Source: Planctomycetota bacterium
GTDB lineage: Bacteria > Planctomycetota > UBA1135 > UBA2386
Assembly: GCA_020638655.1 (NCBI GenBank)
Contig: JACKIC010000004.1
Coordinates: 372,001 to 436,000 of the forward strand
Direction: 5' to 3'
Length of the DNA: 64,000 bases
Shown: positions 56,491 to 64,000 of the stretch, piece by piece
How positions within the stretch are numbered: the first letter of the stretch is position 1
Layout: every line of letters begins with the position of its first letter
Notes under the pieces: model-generated
What the model was told of the DNA's origin: nothing
Databases searched by the model: none
Seen by the model: the letters and a program-made list of their open reading frames with translations, nothing else
Program-made: the position numbers and the translations under genes

Positions 56491-58149
56491 ATGTCCGCCC
56501 CAAACCGCTCTCCCAGCCCGAGTCGTGACTCCTGCCCGGCGCCGGCCGCCGAGCGCGGCGTGGCGCTGGTGCTGACCCTGATCTTCTCGATCCTGCTCTA
56601 CATCCTGGTGGCCGAACTGGTGGTGTCGTCGCGCATGGTGCGCTCGACCGGCGAGAACGACGCGCTGCTGGCGCGCATGCGCAACCTGATGGTCTACCAG
56701 CTCGGCGACGTCGAGCAGGGGCTGGTCGACGATCTCGCCGGGCAGATGGACCAGGGCGGCGGCAGCGGCGGGCTCGGCAGCGCCCTCGGCGGGGCGGCTC
56801 CGGGCGGCGCGGGCGGTGGGGAGGAGGCGGCGCCCGAGGAGGACCCGTCGACGAAGTGCGACAGCAGCCGCGACTCGTGGTTCCAGCCGGTGGGCAACGC
56901 CGACGAGGACATCACCACCTACGTGTGGGTCGAGGACGAGAACCGCAAGTTCAACCTGCTGTCGCTGTGGAGCTACGACGAGGAGTTCGCCGAGTTCTCG
57001 CGCGACCGGCTCGTGCGGCTGCTGGACTCGCTGCGCGAGGACACCGAGTTCGACCTCTCGACCGGCGACGCCGAACGCATCGCGATGGAGATCAAGGACT
57101 GGGCCAAGCGCCCCGATCTCGACGCGATCCCGCGGCCCAAGCTGAAGTCCGACGACGAGAAGCGCCGCGACATCACGCTGCCGATGCACCTCGACGAGCT
57201 GATGCTGTTGCCGTCGATCAAGGAGGACCTGTTCTACGACAAGGTGCTCGACGGCAAGGTCTATCTGGGGCTCGAGTCGGTGCTGACGATCTGGACCAGC
57301 CTCGTCACCGATCCCGGCGACCCCGAGAAGGTCGCGCGGCAGCAGGCGAAGCAGGCGATCAACGAGTCCGCCCAATCGGGCGGCAGCGGCCAGGGCAATG
57401 GTGGCCAGGGCAGTGGCGGCCAGGGCAGCGGCTCGACGCCGTCGGCAGGCACCGGCAAGCAGGGCGGGGGACTGGCCTCGCCGGCCGAGAACGAGCCGCC
57501 GCCGCAGCCCGAGGGGCTCGGCATCCACGTCAACGTCAACACCGCGACGCGCCCGGTGCTGCGCGCCCTGTTCCCGCCCGACAAGATCCCGGACCGGGTG
57601 ATCGACGCGATCATCCGCTACCGCAACGAGGTCGACGAGGAGGAGCAGGCCAAGCTCGAAGAAGAAGGGCAGAGCACCGACGTGACCGACTTCGGCGACC
57701 TGCAGCTCGGCAGCGACCAGAAGTACAAGTTCTTCGAGACCGTCGACGATCTCGAGAAGGTCGAGGACTTCGCCAACCTGCCGGACCCGCAGGTCAAGGC
57801 GGACTTCCAGGCGGCGCTGACGACCAAGTCGGACGTGTTCACGATCCACCTCGCGTCGCTGTACAAGCGCAACGAGGAGAACCGCGTCTACGTGCTGCGT
57901 CGGGCCCGCTCCGTGGTGCTGCGCGTCGACGACAACGGCACCGGCGCGATCGTGCCGCTGGTGCCGTTCGAGGAGCGCACGGGACTGCGCGTGCAGCCGG
58001 TCGACCTGCAGGAAGAGCGGGCCGCCGAGCGCTCGCTGATCTACGCCAACATGGATCAGTTCTCGCAGGAGGAGCGGGCCTGGAACCCGTTCCTGATCGA
58101 CTTCTACCTGCCCAAGCACATGCGCGACGAGTTCTACCAGCCGCGCTGA
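56491..58149 (+). CDS. gspK: GspK-like minor pseudopilin / type II secretion protein K
   Basis: 552 residues. Residues 19-46 hold 'AAERGVALVLTLIFSILLYILVAELV', with the single N-terminal helix of prepilins; a cleavage point just before a hydrophobic run after a Gly is plausible. Residues 120-300 have the GspK pattern 'VWVEDENRKFNLLSL' and 'MHLDELMLLPSIKEDLFYDKV', then a Gly/Ser-rich linker, and then 'VNVNTATRPVLRALFP', a short helix-hairpin-helix-like 'N-x-N-x-A' region characteristic of GspK. It would sit at the tip of a pseudopilus pushing substrates through the secretin. It is longer than E. coli GspK (about 330) because of the linker and C-terminal insertions. Confidence 0.86.
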   Translation: MSAPNRSPSPSRDSCPAPAAERGVALVLTLIFSILLYILVAELVVSSRMVRSTGENDALLARMRNLMVYQLGDVEQGLVDDLAGQMDQGGGSGGLGSALGGAAPGGAGGGEEAAPEEDPSTKCDSSRDSWFQPVGNADEDITTYVWVEDENRKFNLLSLWSYDEEFAEFSRDRLVRLLDSLREDTEFDLSTGDAERIAMEIKDWAKRPDLDAIPRPKLKSDDEKRRDITLPMHLDELMLLPSIKEDLFYDKVLDGKVYLGLESVLTIWTSLVTDPGDPEKVARQQAKQAINESAQSGGSGQGNGGQGSGGQGSGSTPSAGTGKQGGGLASPAENEPPPQPEGLGIHVNVNTATRPVLRALFPPDKIPDRVIDAIIRYRNEVDEEEQAKLEEEGQSTDVTDFGDLQLGSDQKYKFFETVDDLEKVEDFANLPDPQVKADFQAALTTKSDVFTIHLASLYKRNEENRVYVLRRARSVVLRVDDNGTGAIVPLVPFEERTGLRVQPVDLQEERAAERSLIYANMDQFSQEERAWNPFLIDFYLPKHMRDEFYQPR

Positions 58150-58164
58150 GCGGCCCACGCTGCG

Positions 58165-58824
58165 ATGCCGCGCACGCCGGACCCCAACCTGCGCGAGCGG
58201 CTGATCGCGGCCGCCACGGTCGAGTTCGCCGCGGCGGGCTTCGCCGGTGCCACGCTCGACGGCATCGCCGCGCGCGCCGGCGTCACCAAGGGCGGCGTCT
58301 ACTTCCATTTCGCGGGCAAGGAGGAGCTGTTCTTCGCCGTGCTCGACCACTGGCGCGAACGCCGCCGCCGCACCCTGCAGCTGCCTGCGCCCGGCGCCGG
58401 CGGCGCGGCCACCGCGCTGCGCGCGTTCCTGGCCAACTACCTGGCGTTCCACTTCCGCGAGCCCGAGGCCACGCACCTCTTGCGCGTGCTCGCGACCGAG
58501 CTGCGCGGCCGCTTCACCGCGCGCCTGCGCGAGGACGACCGCCAGGAGCTGCGTTGGCTGCGCGCGTGCGTGCGCGAACTGCTCGTGCAGGGCATGCGCG
58601 ACGGCACCCTGGTCGCCGACGATCCGGCGCAGACCGCGTTCGTGCTCGCTGCGTCGGTGACCGGCGTGCTCGAACAATGGCACGCCTCGCCCGCGGACGT
58701 GGAAGCACATTGTCAGGAGGAAGAACTGGCGCGCGTGCTCGTGGCCCGATACGCCACCGGGGCCGCCGGCAGCGAAGGTGTCGTGCCGGCCGACTTCGAC
58801 TTCCGTGACCTCCCCGACGTCTGA
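58165..58824 (+). CDS. TetR-family transcription regulator
   Basis: 219 residues. The N-terminal HTH is standard: 'RERLIAAATVEFAAAGFAGATLDGIAARAGVTKGGVYFHF' contains the recognition helix near residues 40-52 and the conserved 'YFHF.GKEELF'. The C-terminal ligand domain is helical without a clear match. It probably represses its own or the following cluster when free of ligand. The next gene's GTG lies inside its last codons (20-nt overlap). Confidence 0.93.
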   Translation: MPRTPDPNLRERLIAAATVEFAAAGFAGATLDGIAARAGVTKGGVYFHFAGKEELFFAVLDHWRERRRRTLQLPAPGAGGAATALRAFLANYLAFHFREPEATHLLRVLATELRGRFTARLREDDRQELRWLRACVRELLVQGMRDGTLVADDPAQTAFVLAASVTGVLEQWHASPADVEAHCQEEELARVLVARYATGAAGSEGVVPADFDFRDLPDV

Positions 58825-59377
58825 ATCGCAGCCGCCACCGCGACGCGCCGAACGCGCGCTGCCGGTCGTCGTCGCGATCGTCGTCGCGGCGTTCCTCGCG
58901 GTGCTCGGCTGGCGCACGGCGGGCCGCGTTGCGACGGCCGCGGCGGCCGCGGCACGCGGCTGCAGTGAAACGCCCGAGGCGCGCATCCTGCGCACCGCGG
59001 GCATCCCGGCGAGCCTCGTGCAGGCGATCCACGAGGCGCTGCCCGAGGACGGGCGCCTGGTGCTCTACAGCCCCTACGGCGGCCAGGAGTTCGTGCTCGA
59101 CGCCGCCGATCCGCGCGGCGAGTGGGCGCGGCAGCTGCGCGGCATGTGGGGAAGGCTCAAGAACCTGCTCTACCCGCGGCCGCGCGACGTGCGACCGGCC
59201 TACGACCCTGGCGAGCTGCAGGCGCTGGTCGAACCGGGTCTGGTCGGGCGGCTGCTGGTGCTCGACGGCACGCAGGGAACGGCGCCGCTGACGGTCGGTG
59301 GCGACTACGAACTGATCCGCGAGGAGCTGCTCGGCGCCGTGCGCATGCGGCTGTGGCGGCTGCGGAGGACGCCGTGA
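58805..59377 (+). CDS. membrane-anchored protein of unknown function
   Basis: 190 residues from GTG 58805, overlapping the TetR stop by 20 nt. One membrane helix (about residues 20-40) is followed by an extracytoplasmic region including 'DGRLVLYSPYGGQEFVLDAADPRGEW' split by turns and a positively charged end. Its stop overlaps the next GTG (GTGA), so it is made with the glycosyltransferase that follows. Role unknown, perhaps a partner of that enzyme. Confidence 0.6.
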   Translation: MTSPTSESQPPPRRAERALPVVVAIVVAAFLAVLGWRTAGRVATAAAAAARGCSETPEARILRTAGIPASLVQAIHEALPEDGRLVLYSPYGGQEFVLDAADPRGEWARQLRGMWGRLKNLLYPRPRDVRPAYDPGELQALVEPGLVGRLLVLDGTQGTAPLTVGGDYELIREELLGAVRMRLWRLRRTP

Positions 59378-60753
59378 GCGCGCTGTTCGCGACGTTGACG
59401 CCGGCGCTCGGCGTGCTCGGCATGCGCGCGCTGGGGCTGCGGTGGCGCGACGACCGGCTGGGCTTCTGCGCGTGGGCGTGGCTGCTCGGCTGTCTGTTGC
59501 TCGGGCTCGGCGTGCAGCTGGCGCTCGAACTGCATCTGCCGCCGGGGTGGTGGTGGACCGCGCCGCTCGTGCTCGCGGGGCTCGTCGGGCTGCTCGGCAG
59601 TCGCGTCACTGCTGCGTCGCCACTGGCATCTCCGTCGCACACGATCGGCCGCGGCTACACCGTGTTCGTCTTGCTCGGCGTCGCGCTCGCGCTGCTGTTC
59701 GTCGCCGCCGGCATGGACCGGCCGTGCATCGAAGGCGACGAGGGCAACATCTGGTCGCTCAAGGCCAAGTCGCTGCTCGTCGACTGGCCCGCGCAGTTCG
59801 CGGCGACGCAGGTCTACAACCTGCACCCGGACTACCCGCAGCTGAACCCGCTGCTGCAGGCGTGGGTCTACGCGTGGACCGGCGCGCCGGACTTCGTGCA
59901 GTTCGAGAACCGCTGGCCCGTGCAGTTGTGCAACGTCGCGCTTTTCGTCGCCGTCGCGAGCGCCCTGCGCCGCCGCCTGCCGCCGTGGCCCGCCGCTGCG
60001 CTCGCCGCGCTGGTGCTGCTGGAGCCCGAGTTCCAGTCGCTGTGCCGCACGGCCTACGCCGACGGCATGGTCGCGCTCGGCGTCGTCGTCGCGCTCGACG
60101 GCCTGCAGCGCTGGCGAGAGCACGGCGACCGGCGCTTCGCGTGGCTCGGCGCGTTCGGCCTCGCGTTCGCCCTGTGGTCGAAGAACGAGACCATGCTCTA
60201 CCTCGTCGCGGCGGGCGGCGCGGCGCTGCTGACGCGGCTGTGGGTGCCGTCGCTGGCGGGCGGCTTCTCGCGGCGCAACCTGCGGCTGCTGCTGCCCGCC
60301 GTGTTCGTCGCCGGCTACTCGATGCTGTGGAACCGCCGCTTCGGCATGCGCAGCGACCTGTTCGGCAACAACCCGACCGGCAAGTCGATGTTCGCGCTGA
60401 TGGCCGAGCAGTGGCCAGAGCGCGTGCCGGCGCTGTGCGGCGAGGCGCTGCGGCTGTTCGTCGACGTCGGCCACGCGCACGTCGTCTTCGCCCTGCTGCT
60501 GCTCGGCGCGGTGCTCGCGCCGCGCGCGGCGCTGCGCTCGGCGATGGCCCTGCCGGTGCTCACGCTCGGCGCTTCGTTCGTCGGTCTGCACGTCGTCTAC
60601 GTCGGCAGCTTCCTGCCGCTGCGCTTCCACCTCGACACGTCCTACACGCGCGTCCTGTTCCAGCTGCTGCCCGCGGCGGTCGTGTTGCTGGGCTGTCTGC
60701 TTGCCGAAGTTGTCGCGGCGCGTCCGACCGGGCACACTGCGTCCCGCCCGTGA
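59374..60753 (+). CDS. multi-pass GT-C (PMT/GT39-like) glycosyltransferase
   Basis: 459 residues from GTG 59374 with about ten membrane helices. The first periplasmic loop carries 'CIEGDEGNIWSLKAKSLL', an acidic motif typical of GT-C enzymes, and a second loop 'PDYPQLNPLLQAWVYAWTG' resembles ArnT/PMT-type proteins. It would transfer a sugar from a polyprenyl phosphate donor on the periplasmic side. It is flanked by GTGA-type overlaps on both sides; the following GT2 enzyme could make the lipid-linked sugar donor. Confidence 0.83.
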   Translation: MSALFATLTPALGVLGMRALGLRWRDDRLGFCAWAWLLGCLLLGLGVQLALELHLPPGWWWTAPLVLAGLVGLLGSRVTAASPLASPSHTIGRGYTVFVLLGVALALLFVAAGMDRPCIEGDEGNIWSLKAKSLLVDWPAQFAATQVYNLHPDYPQLNPLLQAWVYAWTGAPDFVQFENRWPVQLCNVALFVAVASALRRRLPPWPAAALAALVLLEPEFQSLCRTAYADGMVALGVVVALDGLQRWREHGDRRFAWLGAFGLAFALWSKNETMLYLVAAGGAALLTRLWVPSLAGGFSRRNLRLLLPAVFVAGYSMLWNRRFGMRSDLFGNNPTGKSMFALMAEQWPERVPALCGEALRLFVDVGHAHVVFALLLLGAVLAPRAALRSAMALPVLTLGASFVGLHVVYVGSFLPLRFHLDTSYTRVLFQLLPAAVVLLGCLLAEVVAARPTGHTASRP

Positions 60754-61484
60754 AGACCTCGCCGCTGCCACCGCTGCCTGCCGACTTCCTGCTCAGCGTC
60801 GTCATGCCCGTCTACAACGAGCAGGCGACGCTGCGCGACATCGTCGCCAAGGTGCTCGCCGTGCCCGTGCGCAAGGAGCTCGTGCTCGTCGACGACGGCA
60901 GCAAGGACAGCAGCCGGCAGATCCTCGCCGAGCTCGCCGCGGCGCATCCCGAGGTGCGCGTGTTCGAGCACGACAAGAACCGCGGCAAGGGCGCGGCGCT
61001 GCGCACCGGCTTCGAACAGGCGCGCGGCGAGGTCGTGGTGGTGCAGGACGCCGACCTCGAATACGACCCGCGCGACTACCCGGTGCTGCTCGAGCCGATC
61101 GTGCGCGGTGACGCCGACGTCGTGTTCGGCTCGCGCTACCTCGTCGACAGCCGCGACCCGGGCCGCGAGCGCGACCACTTCTATCACTACCTCGGCAACC
61201 GCGTGCTGACGTTCGTCAGCAACCTGTTCACGGGCCTCAACCTCACCGACATGGAGACCTGCTACAAGTGTTTCCGGCGCGAGGTGCTGCAGGGGCTGTC
61301 GATCGACAGCCGGCGGTTCACGGTCGAGCCCGAGTTCACGGCCAAGATCGCCAAGCGGCCCGTGCGCATCTGGGAGGTGCCGATCCGGTATCAGGGGCGG
61401 AAGTACAGCGAGGGCAAGAAGATCACCTGGCGCGACGGTGTTGCGGCGATCTGGGCGATCGTGAAGTATCGGTTCGTGGGGTGA
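60750..61484 (+). CDS. GT2 glycosyltransferase (dolichol-phosphate-mannose synthase-like)
   Basis: 244 residues from GTG 60750. The GT-A fold motifs are 'VVMPVYNEQATLRDIV', the D48-D49-G50 loop ('LVLVDDGSKDSS'), the DxD motif D100-x-D102 ('VVQDADLEYDP') and 'GSRYLVDSRDPGRERDH' nearby, with 'TDMETCYKCFRREVL'. There are no C-terminal membrane helices. Members make polyprenyl-phosphate sugars from nucleotide sugars on the cytoplasmic side. It ends the GTGA-linked set of three genes. A damaged copy of its 3' end lies at 63733-63797, after the RCC1-type gene. Confidence 0.93.
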   Translation: MKTSPLPPLPADFLLSVVMPVYNEQATLRDIVAKVLAVPVRKELVLVDDGSKDSSRQILAELAAAHPEVRVFEHDKNRGKGAALRTGFEQARGEVVVVQDADLEYDPRDYPVLLEPIVRGDADVVFGSRYLVDSRDPGRERDHFYHYLGNRVLTFVSNLFTGLNLTDMETCYKCFRREVLQGLSIDSRRFTVEPEFTAKIAKRPVRIWEVPIRYQGRKYSEGKKITWRDGVAAIWAIVKYRFVG

Positions 61485-61579
61485 GCGGCGGCGCGAGAGG
61501 GGGGGCTCGCTTTGGATCGCCGGTTGATGTCAGCTGGTCCGCGGTTGTGGCCGGATCGAACTCGGGTCGGGAAATCGCC

Positions 61580-63733
61580 ATGAAGGTCTCACTCCCTGTG
61601 CTTTGCCTGGCTCTCTCGGGCCTCCCCGCTGCCGCGCAGCAGCTGCCATCCTCCATTCGCTCGTGGGGCATCGTCGGGTTCGATACCGAAGGCCGACAAG
61701 GTCAGGTCACGCATCTGTGCTGCGCAAATCTGGTCACCGGAGTGTTGCGCGCAGATGGTCGGGTGTTCGTGAACGGCTCAGGGCGCTACCCCTGTGACGT
61801 TCCGTTGCCGCAGGCGGGCCTGTTCTTCACCGCGTTCGACGTCGACGCCAACTACGGCATCGGCTTGTTGAACAACGGCGACGTCGTCACTTGGGGCGGG
61901 CAGCACGGGACCTGGCCCATACCTGTATTGCCTTCGGGTACGGCCTACGTGGATGTCAAAGCAGGTGGAGGTTTCTATCTGGCGCTGCGCTCCGATGGTA
62001 CGGCAACGACCTGGGGCATCCTGCCGTACTTCCTGCATCTCGTGCCGCTCCTGCCGCCGGGCACGCAATACGTGCGGATAGAGACTGGGCAGATTCACGC
62101 GTTGGCGTTGCGCAGCGATGGCCAGATCGCGGCGTGGGGCGCCAACACGACTGGCCAAACGCAGGTGCCTTCCCTGCCAGCGGGAATGACCTACGTGGAC
62201 GTCGCCGCTGCAGAATGGCACTCGCTGGCGATCCGGTCCGATGGAATGGTGGTCGCGTGGGGCGAGAACACGGACGGGCAGTGCAACGTGCCAGCGCTGC
62301 CACCAGGAACCAGCTATGTGAAGGTCGCCGGCGGGCAGTATCACAGCATTGCGTTGCGCTCGGACGGCGCAGTGGTCACGTGGGGAGGCAACCTGTGGGG
62401 GCAGTGCAATGTGCCTGCGCTACCCGTCGGTGTTCCCGTCGTCGAGGTCGCTGCCGGGGACACTCACAGCGCTGTGCTGCTTGCGGATGGACGCGTCGTG
62501 ACGTGGGGTGACAACAACTGGACCCAGAGTTTCCTGCCGTTTCTATCTGTGGCTCAACGGTGGGCGCAGATTGCGAGGGGCGAGTACCACACCCTTGGCT
62601 TGACCAGTTCGGGAGAGGTCCATGCCTGGGGCCGTGACCTCTATGGAGAGACGAGTGTTCCCCAGTTGCCTGTGGGCCAAGTCTATACGAGTGTCGCTGC
62701 TGCCGCCGTCACCAGTGCTGCGCTGCGATCAGATGGCGAACTTCTGATCTGGGGATCCAACTATGCGGGGCAGACATCGGTTCCGCCGCTTCCCAGTGGC
62801 GTGACCTACACGGGGGTTGCCCTCTCCTTGTCTCACTCCGTCGCGCTCCGTTCCGATGGCCAGGTCGTCGCCTTCGGCTCGAACAACTACGGGCAGTGCA
62901 ACATCCCTCCGCTCCCTCCGGGTCTTCGCTACACGCAGGTCGAAGCCGAATACCTGAAGACCTGCCTGTTGCGCTCGGACGGGGTCATCCTCTGCTTGGG
63001 GCAGTCCAGCAGTGGGCAGCTCAACGTTCCGCAGTTGCCGCCCGGCGAACATTGGGTCGAGGTGTGCGCGAGCGACTTCCGCAACCTCGGTCGAACGAAT
63101 CGCGGCCGAGTCTTGGCATGGGGCTACGACGCGAACCAGTTGCCTGCGATCCCTGCCGGCAAGACCTGCGTCGAACTCGCGGGAGGGAGCTATCACTCGA
63201 CGCTTCGTCTGTCGGACGGGACGGTGATGGTCTTCGGCAACGATGACGGCCAAGAACGCATCCCGCCGCTCGTTCCCGGCACCTCGTACGTCGAGGTCTC
63301 CGGTTGCTTTCAGGACGTCTGTGCCCGCGTCGGCCCGACGAGCACCTACGTGACCACAGCCCCCGGCTGCGCAGGCACCCTGCCTGCCGCCCGCCTCGTG
63401 CCGATGGACACCCCGCGCATCGACGCCACGCTCGAGGTCAACGTGGTCGGCCTGCCGAACGACTTCGCGATGATGGTGTTCGGCTGGCAGGCCACGGCGC
63501 CGCAGCCGCTCGCGTCAATCGGCCTACCCGGCTGTTTCCGTCACGTCGCCATCGACGCGGCCGTGGCGATCCTCGGGCAGGACCAGTGGGCGACGTTCCG
63601 GCTGCCGATCCCCAACTGGCCCGCGCTGGTGGGGCTGCACTTCCACAACCAGGCGGTGGTCTTCGATCCGGGCGCGAATGCGGCCGGGGCCGTGGTTTCC
63701 GAAGCTGCCGAAGGCGTGATCGGGCACTGGTGA
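61580..63733 (+). CDS. secreted RCC1-repeat protein with GLPGC module
   Basis: 717 residues from ATG 61580 with a signal peptide cut after 'PAAAQ'. More than ten repeats of about 50 residues follow the RCC1 (regulator of chromosome condensation) pattern 'HSLAIRSDGMVVAWGENTDGQCNVPALP' in shorter matching units, giving one or two seven-bladed propellers. The final ~130 residues are the shared module: 'TTAPGCAGTL', 'LASIGLPGCFRHVAIDA' and 'DPGANAAGAVVSE'. It is probably surface-located. Its stop lies at the start of a segment that copies the GT2 gene's 3' end. Confidence 0.86.
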   Translation: MKVSLPVLCLALSGLPAAAQQLPSSIRSWGIVGFDTEGRQGQVTHLCCANLVTGVLRADGRVFVNGSGRYPCDVPLPQAGLFFTAFDVDANYGIGLLNNGDVVTWGGQHGTWPIPVLPSGTAYVDVKAGGGFYLALRSDGTATTWGILPYFLHLVPLLPPGTQYVRIETGQIHALALRSDGQIAAWGANTTGQTQVPSLPAGMTYVDVAAAEWHSLAIRSDGMVVAWGENTDGQCNVPALPPGTSYVKVAGGQYHSIALRSDGAVVTWGGNLWGQCNVPALPVGVPVVEVAAGDTHSAVLLADGRVVTWGDNNWTQSFLPFLSVAQRWAQIARGEYHTLGLTSSGEVHAWGRDLYGETSVPQLPVGQVYTSVAAAAVTSAALRSDGELLIWGSNYAGQTSVPPLPSGVTYTGVALSLSHSVALRSDGQVVAFGSNNYGQCNIPPLPPGLRYTQVEAEYLKTCLLRSDGVILCLGQSSSGQLNVPQLPPGEHWVEVCASDFRNLGRTNRGRVLAWGYDANQLPAIPAGKTCVELAGGSYHSTLRLSDGTVMVFGNDDGQERIPPLVPGTSYVEVSGCFQDVCARVGPTSTYVTTAPGCAGTLPAARLVPMDTPRIDATLEVNVVGLPNDFAMMVFGWQATAPQPLASIGLPGCFRHVAIDAAVAILGQDQWATFRLPIPNWPALVGLHFHNQAVVFDPGANAAGAVVSEAAEGVIGHW

Positions 63734-63797
63734 AGAGCAGCCGGCGCGACGGGGTCACGGGATCTGGGCGATCGCGAAGTACCGCTTCGTTGGCTCA
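63733..63797 (+). pseudogene. decayed copy of the GT2 glycosyltransferase 3' end
   Basis: This stretch closely repeats the last ~60 bp of the GT2 gene (61423-61484). Reading across one missing base near 63763 gives RDGVT-(x)-IWAIAKYRFVG against RDGVAAIWAIVKYRFVG. Most differences are single bases. So a copy of the GT2 gene end lies on the far side of the RCC1 gene. Confidence 0.65.
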
Positions 63798-63895
63798 ACT
63801 CCTACGCACTATGGCACGAGCCGCATGACGTTGGCGTGACGTAGGGTGTGGCGGTCGCCCTTCCCCCGGGCGCCAGTCTCTCGCCTGGAGGTTTC

Positions 63896-64000
63896 ATGCC
63901 CTCTCGTTCTGTGCCGTCCCCGCGCGGGGTCTCGAATCCGCTGTCGTTGGCCGCCGCAGTGCTCGCACTGACCGCGCCCCTCCTCGCGCAAGGCCCGCCG
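63896..64000 (+). CDS. start of a secreted protein (partial, runs off the right edge)
   Basis: 35 codons from ATG 63896, with GGAGG at 63888-63892 as a good SD. The residues form a signal peptide ending near 'PLLAQ' (MPSRSVPSPRGVSNPLSLAAAV start). It is probably another exported repeat protein like its neighbours, but nothing beyond the signal is in the window. Confidence 0.7.
   Translation, partial: MPSRSVPSPRGVSNPLSLAAAVLALTAPLLAQGPP

Noticed and set aside
58778..58804. Earlier start for the membrane-anchored protein at 58778
   Set aside because: It would overlap the TetR gene by 47 nt with poor residues; GTG 58805 gives a normal short N-terminus before the membrane helix.

Overview
The window is very G+C-rich bacterial chromosome with dense coding on both strands, few good Shine-Dalgarno sites, several GTG starts and convergent genes whose stops lie only a few bases apart. 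The gene content points to a deep-branching Planctomycetota: two secreted sulfatases, a ThuA / 'membrane-bound dehydrogenase' / cytochrome c fusion of the type seen in Planctomycetes and Verrucomicrobia, a DedA-rhodanese protein, many lipoproteins and large secreted repeat proteins that share a C-terminal 'G-x-PGC' module. The phylum is an inference from gene content; there is no rRNA gene in the window.

Layout. 1-4.6 kb: a partial BNR-repeat lipoprotein, a YcxB-like membrane protein, a thioredoxin-like secreted protein and a secreted amidohydrolase. 4.6-10.6 kb: a 63-nt palindrome, the ThuA-dehydrogenase-cytochrome c protein, its divergent PAS-AraC regulator with a 21-bp-phased direct repeat, and a POT peptide transporter. 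10.7-20 kb: small secreted and membrane proteins, a PHP-domain lipoprotein, a CDGSH protein, an aldo/keto reductase, RecQ, a TMTC-like glycosyltransferase with TPRs, and glycerol kinase. 20-30 kb: a sulfatase, a DedA-rhodanese gene with an in-frame TGA and a hairpin that fits the bacterial SECIS pattern, a radical SAM protein fused to a BNR-like domain, a second sulfatase, and IleS. 30-42 kb: repeat-type secreted proteins (one frameshifted), a methyltransferase, arylamine N-acetyltransferase, asparagine synthetase, beta-carbonic anhydrase and an ankyrin protein. 42-48.5 kb: an ECF sigma factor followed by a multiply frameshifted leucine-rich-repeat membrane protein, then rpsO, a structured leader, and pnp with a very long Arg-rich repetitive tail. 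48.5-58.2 kb: an 1888-residue membrane-spanning sigma-54 activator, a small secreted protein behind a candidate sigma-54 promoter, a secretin and a GspK-like pseudopilin. 58.2-64 kb: a TetR regulator, a three-gene envelope glycosylation cluster with GTGA-type overlaps, an RCC1-repeat secreted protein, a decayed copy of the glycosyltransferase 3' end, and the start of another secreted protein.

How the genes work together. The window mixes housekeeping (ileS, rpsO-pnp, recQ, glpK, asnB) with a large exported proteome for polysaccharide and glycan use (sulfatases, ThuA/dehydrogenase, lipid-linked sugar enzymes) and an export apparatus (secretin, pseudopilin) lying just downstream of a membrane sigma-54 activator. 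The most unusual items are the candidate Cys-x-Sec rhodanese, the giant single-chain sensor/sigma-54 activator, the pnp tail, and the shared C-terminal module on four unrelated repeat proteins.
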